64,000 bases of DNA from Pseudomonas parasichuanensis. Its GTDB lineage: Bacteria > Pseudomonadota > Gammaproteobacteria > Pseudomonadales > Pseudomonadaceae. A program made the translations under genes and the position numbers. Within the stretch, counting starts at the first letter, position 1; every line of letters starts with the position of its first letter. The notes under the pieces were generated by a model, which saw only the letters and a program-made list of their open reading frames with translations, searched no databases and was not told the origin of the DNA. The stretch lies in the NCBI RefSeq assembly GCF_021601385.1, contig NZ_BQHO01000010.1, forward strand, positions 1 to 64,000, read 5' to 3'. Of the stretch, positions 10,574-18,855 are shown one piece after another.

Positions 10574-11152
10574 TCACCGCGAAGTTTCGATGCGCAGCAC
10601 TTCGGTGTAGATGGCGTCCACCGTCTGGTCGACCTTGAGGTTCTTCATGCGTGCCTGCAGATCGGGGTTCTCGACCTTGACCACCTGCAGCTTGCCTTCG
10701 GGCGGCAGCAGGGTGACTTCGTGGGTCTTGAGGTCGATCTTCTTGATCTGCGAGGTGACCTTCACCTGGCGGAAGGCTTCGCCGCCCGGGTTGGGGTTGT
10801 CCTTGGTGGCGCGAATGGTGCCGGCCTCTTCCGAAGCTTTCGGTGCGCCGCCGACGTTGGTGTTGAGCACGTAGGCGACGGCACGGGTCACGTAGATGTC
10901 GACCTTGTCGCCAACCTTGAGGTTGGGCAGGGCCTTGGCCTTTTCCGTGAGCTGGAAGGTCACGTCCTTGTCGTGGGGGCCCTTGACCGTGACCTGGCGG
11001 TTGGCCTGGTCGATGGCGGTCACCTGGGTACTGACATGGCTTTCCAGCGCTTCACTGGCGATGGGCAATTCGGCGGCGTGGGCGGTGAAACTGGCGACGG
11101 ACACCAGCGAGGCGAGCGCAACGGCGCGGGCGAGGGTGCGGGTTGGATTCAT
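10574..11152 (-). CDS. Secreted hypothetical protein, 192 aa
   Basis: A predicted periplasmic protein with a clear signal peptide (MNPTRTLARAVALASLVSVASFTAHA). The mature protein has two similar beta-rich blocks: TQVTAIDQANRQVTVKGPHD followed by KVGDKVDIYVTRAVAYVL, and SQIKKIDLKTHEVTLLPPEG followed by KVDQTVDAIYTEVLRIE. This looks like an internal duplication of a small OB-like unit. I cannot assign a function. The ATG at 11152 is preceded by AGGAAG. The longer frame to 11353 runs through intergenic DNA and into the 3' end of the XdhC-like gene. Confidence 0.7.
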   Translation of the reverse strand: MNPTRTLARAVALASLVSVASFTAHAAELPIASEALESHVSTQVTAIDQANRQVTVKGPHDKDVTFQLTEKAKALPNLKVGDKVDIYVTRAVAYVLNTNVGGAPKASEEAGTIRATKDNPNPGGEAFRQVKVTSQIKKIDLKTHEVTLLPPEGKLQVVKVENPDLQARMKNLKVDQTVDAIYTEVLRIETSR

Positions 11153-11260
11153 TGGCCTGTCTTCCTTGTGGTCGTTACCGGTGAGTGGCATGCGAGGTTC
11201 AAGCATAGTCACAGGTTGGCTGGCGTGTGAGCGACCTTGTGTCGCGGGTGCAGGTAATGC

Positions 11261-11282
11261 GCCTGAGGTGACCGCCTCAGGC
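11261..11282. other. Stem-loop at the end of the XdhC-like gene
   Basis: GCCTGAGG and CCTCAGGC pair with a short loop, overlapping the stop codon of the XdhC-like gene. No T-tract follows on either strand, so I call it only a stem-loop that may protect the transcript end. Confidence 0.3.
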
Positions 11283-12299
11283 CGCAGGTGCCGGCGTTTC
11301 GCGATCACCTTTGGCCATGACGACAGTGACCGCGCTGGGCAACGCCACCGCATTCTTCGCCGCCAGTACCTCGGCCATCACGCTGACCGCGATCTCCGCC
11401 GGGGTCTTGCTGCCGATGTAAATGCCGATCGGCCCGTGCAGGCGTTCAAGCGATTGCTCGGTCTCGCCAAAATGCTCGATCAGCCGTTCGCGACGCAGCT
11501 GGCTGTTGCGCCGCGAACCGATGGCGCCGACGTAGAACGCCGGGCTGTGCAGGGCTTCGAGCAGGGCCAGGTCGTCGAGCCTGGGGTCGTGGCTGACGGC
11601 GATGATGCAGGTGCGCAAGTCGGCCCGGAAGGCGCGCACCACGTCGTCCGGCATGCCTGCGAGGTGCTCGACGCCGGCCACCGCCCAGCTGGCCAGGTAC
11701 TCCGGGCGCGGGTCGCACACCGCCACCCGGAAGCCGTTGAACAGGGCCATGGTCGCCAGGTATTCGGCCAGCGCGCCGGCGCCGATCAGCAGCATGCGGT
11801 AGCCGGGGCCGAGGATGTTGCGCATGTGCTGGCCGTCGAAACTGAACTGTGCCGGGGTGGCGGTGGCCTGGAGGGTAACGCTGCCATCGTCCAGGGCAAG
11901 GTCGCGGCGTACCAGTTGGCCGCTGTCGAGTTGTTCGAGCAACCGCTGCAACAGCTGTGGCTCGGGGTTGAACTCGAGGATCAGCTCCAACGTGCCGCCG
12001 CAGGGCAGGCCAAAGCGGTGCGCCTCGTCGGCGCTGATGCCATAGCGGACCATCTCGGGGGCGCCGTCGGGCAGCCCGGGGCCGCCGTGGGCGCTGGTGT
12101 AGCGCTGGATCAGGTCGTCTTCGATGCAGCCGCCGGAGACGCTGCCAACCACCCGGCCATCGCCGCGCAGGGCCATCATCGAGCCCACCGGGCGCGGCGA
12201 CGAGCCCCAGGTGCGGGCCACGGTGGCGAGCAGCACGCGGTGATTGGCCTTGAGCCAGTCGTGGGCGGTGCGCAGGACCAGCAGGTCGATGCTTTCCAT
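11277..12299 (-). CDS. XdhC/CoxI family molybdenum-cofactor maturation protein
   Basis: A 340-aa protein of the XdhC family, which binds the molybdenum cofactor, assists its sulfuration and delivers it to xanthine-oxidase-type enzymes. The N-terminal CoxI domain has TWGSSPRPVGSMMAL and VGSVSGGCIEDDLI (the conserved cysteine of GGC). The C-terminal Rossmann domain has YRMLLIGAGALAEYLATMAL and the motif YVGAIGSRRNSQLRRERL. It is on the same strand and downstream of the Mo-oxidoreductase genes at 12449-16507, separated by a REP pair, so it most likely matures that enzyme. Confidence 0.88.
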   Translation of the reverse strand: MESIDLLVLRTAHDWLKANHRVLLATVARTWGSSPRPVGSMMALRGDGRVVGSVSGGCIEDDLIQRYTSAHGGPGLPDGAPEMVRYGISADEAHRFGLPCGGTLELILEFNPEPQLLQRLLEQLDSGQLVRRDLALDDGSVTLQATATPAQFSFDGQHMRNILGPGYRMLLIGAGALAEYLATMALFNGFRVAVCDPRPEYLASWAVAGVEHLAGMPDDVVRAFRADLRTCIIAVSHDPRLDDLALLEALHSPAFYVGAIGSRRNSQLRRERLIEHFGETEQSLERLHGPIGIYIGSKTPAEIAVSVMAEVLAAKNAVALPSAVTVVMAKGDRETPAPAA

Positions 12300-12354
12300 G
12301 GATGTGTTGTGACCTCGTTATCTGGTGCACCACGATTGCGGCCTGGTGCGTGCC

Positions 12355-12428
12355 CTGTGGGAGCGGGTTCACCCGCGAATGCTGCGTTAGCCCCACCGAC
12401 GCCTTCGCGGGTAAACCCGCTCCCACAG
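12355..12428. repeat. Inverted REP pair
   Basis: CTGTGGGAGCGGGTTCACCC at 12355 is mirrored by the complement ending at 12428 (GGGTAAACCCGCTCCCACAG), forming a cruciform-capable pair between the cytochrome c gene and the XdhC-like gene. It may lower expression of the maturation gene relative to the structural genes upstream. Confidence 0.9.
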
Positions 12429-12448
12429 AGGCCATTTCAGCCGTGCCA

Positions 12449-13789
12449 TCAGCGCATGTGCAAGATGATCGGGCTGCTGCTGGCCGGGTCGGTGTGCCCG
12501 CGCAGCTTGCCCACCGCCTGCGCATCCACCGCAGCGCCATGGTTGCCCCAGGTGCCGCGGGCAAAACTCAACACCTCGGCAATCTCGCGGTCCGACAGCT
12601 GCTCGCGAAACGCCGGCATGCGGTAGGCATCCGGCACCCCGGCGGCGACGATGCGCTGCGAGCCGTTGAGGGTGATGTTGATCGCCGAGGCGTTTTCGCT
12701 GGCCAGCATCGAGGTGGCGCCCGCCAGCGGCGGCATCCACTCGGCCTGGCCCTGGCCATCCAGGCCATGGCAGCTGGCGCAGCGGGTCACGTAGGTATGC
12801 GCACCGGGCGCCTCCAGGTTGCTGGCGGCGGACACGGCCTGGTACTGCCAGGGCGCGCCGTCGCGCTGCGGGTCGCCCGGCAGCGATTTCAGGTAGCGGG
12901 CAATGGCGGCCAGGTCATCGTCGGCCATGAACTGCGTGGAGTTGTTGAACGCCTCGGTCATCGAGCCGTATACCACCGCGTGCTGGTTGCGCCCGGTCTT
13001 GAGGAACTGCACGATCTGCGCCTCGCTCCAGCGGGCCAGCCCGGTGTTAGGGTCCTGGCGCAGGCTGGGCGCGTACCAGCCGTCGAGCAGGGCACCGGCG
13101 AGAAAGGGCACGCCAGCCTCGTCCAGCGCCTTCTCGTTGAACGCCACGCCCCGCGGAGTGTGGCAACTGCCGCAGTGGCCGGGGCCCTGGACGATGTAGG
13201 CGCCACGGTTCCACAGCGCATCCTGCCCGGGTTTCTGTGCATAGGGCGTGTTCGGCGCGAACAGGCCATTCCACAGGGCGATCGGCCAACGCAGGTTCAA
13301 CGGCCAGGGGATGCTGCTGGGGATGTTGGCCTGGTTCGCCGGCTGCACGCCCTGCATGAAGAACGCATACAGCGCGCGCAGGTCGTCATCGCTGAGCTTG
13401 GCGTAGGACGGGTAGGGCATGGCCGGGTACAGCCGGCGCCCGCCCGGGGCGACGCCGTGGCGCACGGCGCGGTCGAAGTCGGCCAGGCCGTAGCCGCCGA
13501 TGCCGTGCTCGCGGTCGGGGGTGATGTTGGTGGCATGGATCGCCCCCAAGGGCGTGGCCATCTCAAGCCCACCGGCGAACGGCGCCTGGCCGGGCAGGCT
13601 GTGGCAGGCCACGCAGTCGCTGAGCCGGGCAATGTATTCGCCACGGCTGACCAGCGCCGCGCCCACCGGGGTGTCGGCTGTGAAGGGCGAGGCAGGCTCG
13701 CGGGTGACGTACCAGGCCAGCAGGCCTGCCGCGACCAGGCACGGCAGGGCCAGCCAGCCCGCGGTTGTTGCGAAGCGACGGTTGTTCAT
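12449..13789 (-). CDS. Triheme cytochrome c, electron acceptor of the Mo oxidoreductase
   Basis: A membrane-anchored periplasmic cytochrome of 446 aa. One N-terminal hydrophobic segment (about residues 8-28) is followed by three CxxCH haem sites: CVACH at 59-63, CGSCH near 205 and CASCH near 340, the layout of alcohol/aldehyde dehydrogenase cytochrome subunits. It starts 16 bp after the stop of the Mo-binding subunit, so it is in the same operon and should pass electrons from that enzyme to the respiratory chain. Start: AGGA before ATG. The exact electron partner downstream is not visible. Confidence 0.9.
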   Translation of the reverse strand: MNNRRFATTAGWLALPCLVAAGLLAWYVTREPASPFTADTPVGAALVSRGEYIARLSDCVACHSLPGQAPFAGGLEMATPLGAIHATNITPDREHGIGGYGLADFDRAVRHGVAPGGRRLYPAMPYPSYAKLSDDDLRALYAFFMQGVQPANQANIPSSIPWPLNLRWPIALWNGLFAPNTPYAQKPGQDALWNRGAYIVQGPGHCGSCHTPRGVAFNEKALDEAGVPFLAGALLDGWYAPSLRQDPNTGLARWSEAQIVQFLKTGRNQHAVVYGSMTEAFNNSTQFMADDDLAAIARYLKSLPGDPQRDGAPWQYQAVSAASNLEAPGAHTYVTRCASCHGLDGQGQAEWMPPLAGATSMLASENASAINITLNGSQRIVAAGVPDAYRMPAFREQLSDREIAEVLSFARGTWGNHGAAVDAQAVGKLRGHTDPASSSPIILHMR

Positions 13790-13805
13790 GGGCGGTCCTG
13801 TCGGG

Positions 13806-16052
13806 TCAGCTGAAGCTGTAGTGGCTAAGGGGCAGGCTGCGGATGCGCTGGCCGGTCAACCGTGCCACCGCGTTGGCCACCGCAGGCGCCACCGCCGGCA
13901 ATGGCGGTTCGCCAATGCCGCCCATCTTCGCGCCGCTCTCGACGATGCGCACATGCACCCGGGCCATGCGCGACGGCGGCAGGATCGGGTACAGGTCGTA
14001 GTTGCGCGCCTTCGGCATGCCGTTAAGCCACACCGCTTCCTCCACCAGCGCCTGCGACAGCCCCAGCGCCACCGCGCCGTTGACCTGGGCCTCGATGATC
14101 GCCGGGTTGACGATGCTGCCCGGGTCGATGGCCTGCCAGATGTCGTGCACCTTCACCTGGCCGCCGTCGATCGACACCTCGGCGATCACCGCCGCCTCCG
14201 AGCCGAACGGCGAGGCCATGGCCACGCCCCGGGCGCGCTTGCTGCCGTCTTCGGCGGTGAACGGCCCGCGTTTCCAGCCGCCGGACAGCTCGCCCACCGC
14301 TTGCAGCAGATGGGTCAGGCGCTGGTTGTCGCGCAGCAGGTGCAGGCGCAGCTCGAACGGGTCGTGGCCGCCCTTGTCGGCCAGTTCATCGAGGAAGGCT
14401 TCATAGAAGAAGTCGTTCAGCGAATTGCCCACCGAGCGCCAGTAGCCGAGCATGGCCGGGCCTTTCACATAGACCTGCGCAATGCGCTTGTTGGCGATGG
14501 CGTAGGCCTTGCCCGACAACCCTTCGAGGGCGGTGGGGTCGAGTTTTTCGCCCTGCTGGCCGGCCAGGGCTTCGGTCGGGCCTTCGGTGGCGCTGACGGC
14601 CTCGATGGCCACCGGGAAGCCTTCGGCGTCCAGCCCGGCGCAGAACTTGACCGCAGCCACCGGGCGCAGCACATCGCGCAGGAATTCTTCCTCACGGGTC
14701 CAGATCAGTTTCACCGGGCGCCCGACCGCCTTGGCCAGGGCGATGGCCTGGGGGTAGGGGTTGGCTGAGTCGTAGAGGAAATGCCGGCCGAAGAACCCGC
14801 CCAGCAACGGTGAATGCAGGGTGACCTGCGCAGGGTCCAGGCCGGTGCGTTTGGCGATGTCGTCACGGAACATGTCCGGCGCCTGGTTGGGCAGCCACAC
14901 CTCCAGCGTGCCGTCGGGGTTGAACCGCGCAGTGGCGGAGGGTGGCTCGAGCTGGGCGTGGTTGAGGTACTGGTTGTGGTAGCTGGCCTCGAGCGTGCTC
15001 TTGGCACTGGCCAGGGCGGCGGCCACATCGCCTTCATGCTCGTCGTCGCGGGGTGTGCCGGGCTGGCTGGCCAGGTGTTCGAGCCAGGCGGCGCTGGAAA
15101 AGTCCGCCGGCATCGGCCGCACCTTGCTGTCGGCGCCGGGCTCCTTCCAGTCCACCTGCAAGGCTTCGACCGCACGTTTGGCGTGCCACCAGCGTTCGGC
15201 GACCACCGCCACCGCACCGGGCAGCTGATGCACCGAGTGCACGCCCTTCATGGTTTTGACCTGGTCTTCGTTGCGCAGGCTGCCCACCGTCATGCCCAGG
15301 CGCGGCGCATGCTGCACGGCGGCGTGGAGCATGCCGTCGAGCTTGACGTCGATGCTGTAGACGGCCTTGCCGGTGGACTTGTCGTAGGCATCCAGGCGCG
15401 CTACCGGCTTGCCGATCCAGCGGAACTGGCTGGGGTCGCGCAGGGTGATGCCGGCTGGGTCCGGCACCGGCAGGTCCATGGCGCGGCTGGCCAGTTCACC
15501 GTAGGCCAGCGAACGGCCCGAGGCCGCATGGATCACCTTGCCCGGTTCGGTGCTCAGTTCGCTCACCGGCACCCCCCACTGCTCGGCGGCGGCCTGCATC
15601 AGCATGGCCCGGGCCAGCGCACCGAGGCGGCGCATGGTCGGGTAGCTCATGCGCACCGACATGCTGCCACCGGTAATGCGCATGCCGTTTTCCATCACCA
15701 CGTAGGCCTCGCCGGGCGGGGCGCTGTCGACCACGAAGCTGGCCGGGTCAGCGTCCAGCTCTTCGCCGACAATCTGCGCCATGGCCGTGAAGGTGCCCTG
15801 GCCGCCTTCCATGAACGGGCTGAGCAGGCGGACGGTGCCGTCCGGGCGTATTTCCAGGAACGCCGGCACCTGGGTGCCGCGCTGGGCAGTTGCCGCCGCG
15901 GCCTGTACCCGTGGCGTCCCCAGCGGCAGGCCGAAGCCCAGCACCAGGGCGCCCACGGCGGTGCCCGCGAGGAAGCGCCGGCGCGACAGGTTGACGGTTT
16001 CGCCCACGGGCAGCTTGAGCAGGTCCTCGGGGGTGTCGATGCGCGTGCTCAT
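13806..16052 (-). CDS. Molybdopterin-binding subunit, isoquinoline 1-oxidoreductase/aldehyde oxidase type
   Basis: The large subunit (748 aa) of a xanthine-oxidase-family enzyme that hydroxylates an aldehyde or N-heterocycle. It has a twin-arginine signal, SRRRFLAGTAVGALVLGFGL, beginning at residue 23, so it is exported folded with its cofactor. Family landmarks include GGQGTFTAMAQIVGEEL near residue 90, WIGKPVARLDAYDKSTGKAVYSIDV near 210, PLLGGFFGRHFLYDSA near 420 and the C-terminal MGGIGEPPLPAVAPAVANAV. The longer frame to 16385 runs through the iron-sulfur gene and is not coding. Its start abuts the stop of that gene. The true substrate is unknown. Confidence 0.88.
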   Translation of the reverse strand: MSTRIDTPEDLLKLPVGETVNLSRRRFLAGTAVGALVLGFGLPLGTPRVQAAAATAQRGTQVPAFLEIRPDGTVRLLSPFMEGGQGTFTAMAQIVGEELDADPASFVVDSAPPGEAYVVMENGMRITGGSMSVRMSYPTMRRLGALARAMLMQAAAEQWGVPVSELSTEPGKVIHAASGRSLAYGELASRAMDLPVPDPAGITLRDPSQFRWIGKPVARLDAYDKSTGKAVYSIDVKLDGMLHAAVQHAPRLGMTVGSLRNEDQVKTMKGVHSVHQLPGAVAVVAERWWHAKRAVEALQVDWKEPGADSKVRPMPADFSSAAWLEHLASQPGTPRDDEHEGDVAAALASAKSTLEASYHNQYLNHAQLEPPSATARFNPDGTLEVWLPNQAPDMFRDDIAKRTGLDPAQVTLHSPLLGGFFGRHFLYDSANPYPQAIALAKAVGRPVKLIWTREEEFLRDVLRPVAAVKFCAGLDAEGFPVAIEAVSATEGPTEALAGQQGEKLDPTALEGLSGKAYAIANKRIAQVYVKGPAMLGYWRSVGNSLNDFFYEAFLDELADKGGHDPFELRLHLLRDNQRLTHLLQAVGELSGGWKRGPFTAEDGSKRARGVAMASPFGSEAAVIAEVSIDGGQVKVHDIWQAIDPGSIVNPAIIEAQVNGAVALGLSQALVEEAVWLNGMPKARNYDLYPILPPSRMARVHVRIVESGAKMGGIGEPPLPAVAPAVANAVARLTGQRIRSLPLSHYSFS

Positions 16053-16507
16053 CAGGCGTTCTCCCCTTGGGCCAGTGCATGCACGGCGGCATGGATGGCG
16101 TTGTAGGTGCCGCAGCGGCACAGGTTGACCATCGCCGCGTCGATCTGTGCATCGCTGGGTTTGGCGGTGTGCTTGAGCAGCGCGGTGGCGGCCATCACCT
16201 GGCCGGACTGGCAATAACCGCACTGCGCCACCTGGTGCTCGACCCAGGCCGCCACCACCCGCTTGCCGATGGCGTCGGCTTCGATCGCCTCGATGGTGGT
16301 CACCTCGCGGCCCACCACCCCGGCCACCGGCGTCACGCAGGCGCGCACCACGTTGCCGTCCACCAGCACCGAACAGGCGCCGCACTGGGCCAGGCCGCAG
16401 CCGTACTTGGTGCCGGTCAGGCCAAGATCGTCACGGATCACCCACAGCAACGGGGTGTCGGCTTCGGCGTCAACCTGGTAGGTCTTCTGGTTGATTCGTA
16501 GTTCCAT
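16052..16507 (-). CDS. [2Fe-2S] subunit of the Mo oxidoreductase (IorA type)
   Basis: The small iron-sulfur subunit (151 aa) that carries electrons from the Mo centre. It has a plant-type ferredoxin cluster site (GTKYGCGLAQCGACSVLVDG, residues about 34-53) and a second four-helix cluster domain with QCGYCQSGQVMAA near 97 and NLCRCGTYNAI near 133. It has no signal peptide of its own, so it would be exported together with the Tat-signal-bearing large subunit. I chose ATG 16507 because GGAG lies 9 bp upstream. It is the first gene of the operon iron-sulfur, Mo subunit, cytochrome. Confidence 0.9.
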   Translation of the reverse strand: MELRINQKTYQVDAEADTPLLWVIRDDLGLTGTKYGCGLAQCGACSVLVDGNVVRACVTPVAGVVGREVTTIEAIEADAIGKRVVAAWVEHQVAQCGYCQSGQVMAATALLKHTAKPSDAQIDAAMVNLCRCGTYNAIHAAVHALAQGENA

Positions 16508-16736
16508 GATGGTGGGCTCCATGGCTCATCGTGCTGATCATCGGTTGATGGCGTATCGTTATGGGCAGGGCGGCGCAGCGAGGCGCTGCCTCTGTGGGCA
16601 ACAGTTGTCGAACCTCAGCGAACTCTAGTCCTGGCGCGTCGGGTTGCCCATCCATGGGCCTGCAGGTTCAGAGGATCAGGCAAGCATTCCAGCGGATTGC
16701 GCTAGTGCGGCAAGCCCCACAGGGTTCGCACGCAAC

Positions 16737-16766
16737 CTGTAGGAGCGGCCCATGTGGCCCGTTCAG
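16737..16766. repeat. Single REP element
   Basis: CTGTAGGAGCGGCCCATGTG begins a lone REP palindrome that touches the 3' end of the histidine kinase gene. It lies between two minus-strand units. Confidence 0.7.
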
Positions 16767-18727
16767 GCCGGCTTGATCGCGGCCTCGAACGCACGCAGCA
16801 ACTGATCGACCGAGTACGGTTTGTTCAGCACCTCCACGCCGGGCTGCGCATCCTCTGCCAGCAGCTGGCTGTAGCCGCTGGTCAGCACCAGCGGGATGTC
16901 GGGCCAGCGCCGCTTGATGGTGCGGGCAAGCTCGATACCGCTGACCCCAGGCATGACCACATCCGACAGCACCAGGTCGATGCGCGGCTGGCCAGCCTCC
17001 AGCAGCGCCAGGGCGCTGACGCTGTCGTGGGCCAGGCAGGTGGCGTAGCCCATGTCAGCCAGCAGGGTGGCGGTGAATTCACGCACCTGCAGGTTGTCCT
17101 CGACCACCAGGATGCGGCCCTTGGGTTGCGCTACGTTAGCGCCGGGCAGCACTGCCAGGTCGGGTGCAGGGGCAGCCACCGCCGGCAGTGACACATTGAA
17201 GGTCGTGGCCTTGCCCGGCGTGCTCTGCACGCTGATCGCGCCACCGGACTGGTGCACGAAGCCGTACACCTGGGACAGCCCAAGGCCGGTGCCCTTGCCG
17301 ACTTCCTTGGTGGTGTAGAACGGGTCGAAGATCCGCTCCAGGTCGGCGGCGGCGATGCCGTGGCCGTGGTCGGTCACGGCGATGTTGACCTGGCCATCGG
17401 TGATGTCGAGGGTGATGTTGATGGTGCCTTGCCCCTGCATGGCATCGCGGGCATTGACCACCAGGTTGACCAGGGCGGTTTCGAACTGGTTCAGGTCCGC
17501 CTCGATGTAGCAGGGCTGCGCGGGGCCCTGCACCAGCACCTGCATGTGCGCACCGACGATGCTGCGCAGCATTTCGGCGATCTGTTCGACCTGATGCAGC
17601 ACCGGGAACACTTCCGGGTGCAGTGCCTGGCGGCGGGCGAAGGCCAGCAGTTGGCTGGTGAGCTTGGCGGCGCGGTCGGTGGTGTCGAGGATGGCGTCCA
17701 GGTAACGCTGCTGGCGTTCGGCGGGCAGCGGCTTGCGGCGCATCAGCTCGGCGGCGTTGCGGATCACCGTGAGCAGGTTGTTGAAGTCGTGGGCCACACC
17801 GCCAGTGAGCTGGCCGATGGCTTCGAGCTTCTGCATCTGGCGCATCTGCGCTTCGGCCGCCTGCAGCTCGCGTGAGCCCGTCTGCACCTGCACTTCCAGC
17901 GCTTCGTTGAAGCTGCGCAGTTGTTGCTCGGCGCCATGGCGGTCGTGCACGTCCACCGCGGTGCCGTACCAGCGCAGCAGGGTGCCGCTCTCGGGGTCGC
18001 GGTAGGGCTGGGCGCGCACCATGAACCAGCGGTAGCTGCCATCGTGGTGGCGCAGGCGGTGTTCGCTCTCGAACACCTGGCCGCTGGCGCGGGCCTGGGC
18101 AAAGCCCTGCTCGACGGCGGCGATGTCGTCGGGGTGCACGCAGGTTTCGGCGTACCAGTGGAAGGCCCCTTGTTGGCCGGTTTCGCCGAAATAGTCGTGC
18201 CAGCGCTGGTTGAAAAACTCGAAGCGCCCATTCTGGTCGGTCACCCAGACCAATTGCGGCACGGTGTCGGCGATGGTCTTGAACGCCGCTTCGCTCTCGC
18301 GCAGGCGGGCCATCATCTCGTGCTGCTGGGTCACGTCCACCGCAGCGCCGAACCATTCGACGATCGCGCCGTTGTCGTCGAAGATCGGCATGGCCCGCGA
18401 CAAGGTCCAGCCAAAGCGACCGTCCGACAGCTGCACGCGGTGTTCCAGTTCGAAGATGGCCCGGTCGGCCACCGCGTCGGCGATGGCGGCAAGCACCTTG
18501 GGCCGGTCTTGCGGGGCGATATAGCTTTCGAGCCACTGCGGGTTGGGTTGCCGGGAGTCTTGCAAAAAACCCTCGCCGCTGAGTTCGTACATTACCTGCC
18601 AGTCAGGGCTCATGCGGTAGATCGCGGTGCTGCTCGCGGTCACCAGCGCCCGCAGGCGCAACTCACTGTCCAGCAGCGCGCCGCCTAAAGTGGGGAGTGC
18701 CGGGGGTTCTGGTCGGCTGTTGGGCAT
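16763..18727 (-). CDS. Hybrid PAS sensor histidine kinase/response regulator
   Basis: A soluble hybrid sensor kinase of 654 aa with no membrane segments. It has two PAS domains (about residues 25-135 and 145-265), then the dimerisation/phosphoacceptor region GQLTGGVAHDFNNLLTVIRN with the conserved His near 320. The ATPase domain follows, with NLVVNARDAM, DHGHGI and GKGTGLGLSQVYGF. A C-terminal receiver domain has RILVVEDN and the phospho-acceptor Asp in LVLSDVVMPG near 590. It is not next to a DNA-binding response regulator, so its output is unknown. The start has AGGA upstream. Confidence 0.9.
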   Translation of the reverse strand: MPNSRPEPPALPTLGGALLDSELRLRALVTASSTAIYRMSPDWQVMYELSGEGFLQDSRQPNPQWLESYIAPQDRPKVLAAIADAVADRAIFELEHRVQLSDGRFGWTLSRAMPIFDDNGAIVEWFGAAVDVTQQHEMMARLRESEAAFKTIADTVPQLVWVTDQNGRFEFFNQRWHDYFGETGQQGAFHWYAETCVHPDDIAAVEQGFAQARASGQVFESEHRLRHHDGSYRWFMVRAQPYRDPESGTLLRWYGTAVDVHDRHGAEQQLRSFNEALEVQVQTGSRELQAAEAQMRQMQKLEAIGQLTGGVAHDFNNLLTVIRNAAELMRRKPLPAERQQRYLDAILDTTDRAAKLTSQLLAFARRQALHPEVFPVLHQVEQIAEMLRSIVGAHMQVLVQGPAQPCYIEADLNQFETALVNLVVNARDAMQGQGTINITLDITDGQVNIAVTDHGHGIAAADLERIFDPFYTTKEVGKGTGLGLSQVYGFVHQSGGAISVQSTPGKATTFNVSLPAVAAPAPDLAVLPGANVAQPKGRILVVEDNLQVREFTATLLADMGYATCLAHDSVSALALLEAGQPRIDLVLSDVVMPGVSGIELARTIKRRWPDIPLVLTSGYSQLLAEDAQPGVEVLNKPYSVDQLLRAFEAAIKPA

Positions 18728-18855
18728 GTGTAATCGTCCTGAAGTCGAGGGTGCCTGGCGAGCTCCTCAGGTGCGCTCGCCCGTTGATCGAATGTTCAGA
18801 TTAGCTGCTGCGCCGCCGCTTTGCCGGGGGTGGCTTACCAGTGGCATGGCGCCCT

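Noticed and set aside
10896-12626. 576-codon frame on the plus strand over the XdhC region
   Set aside because: Antisense to clear XdhC and secreted-protein genes; the composition is typical of a shadow.
13806-16385. 859-codon version of the Mo subunit
   Set aside because: The first 111 codons run through the iron-sulfur gene in another frame. The Tat signal at 16052 gives the real start.
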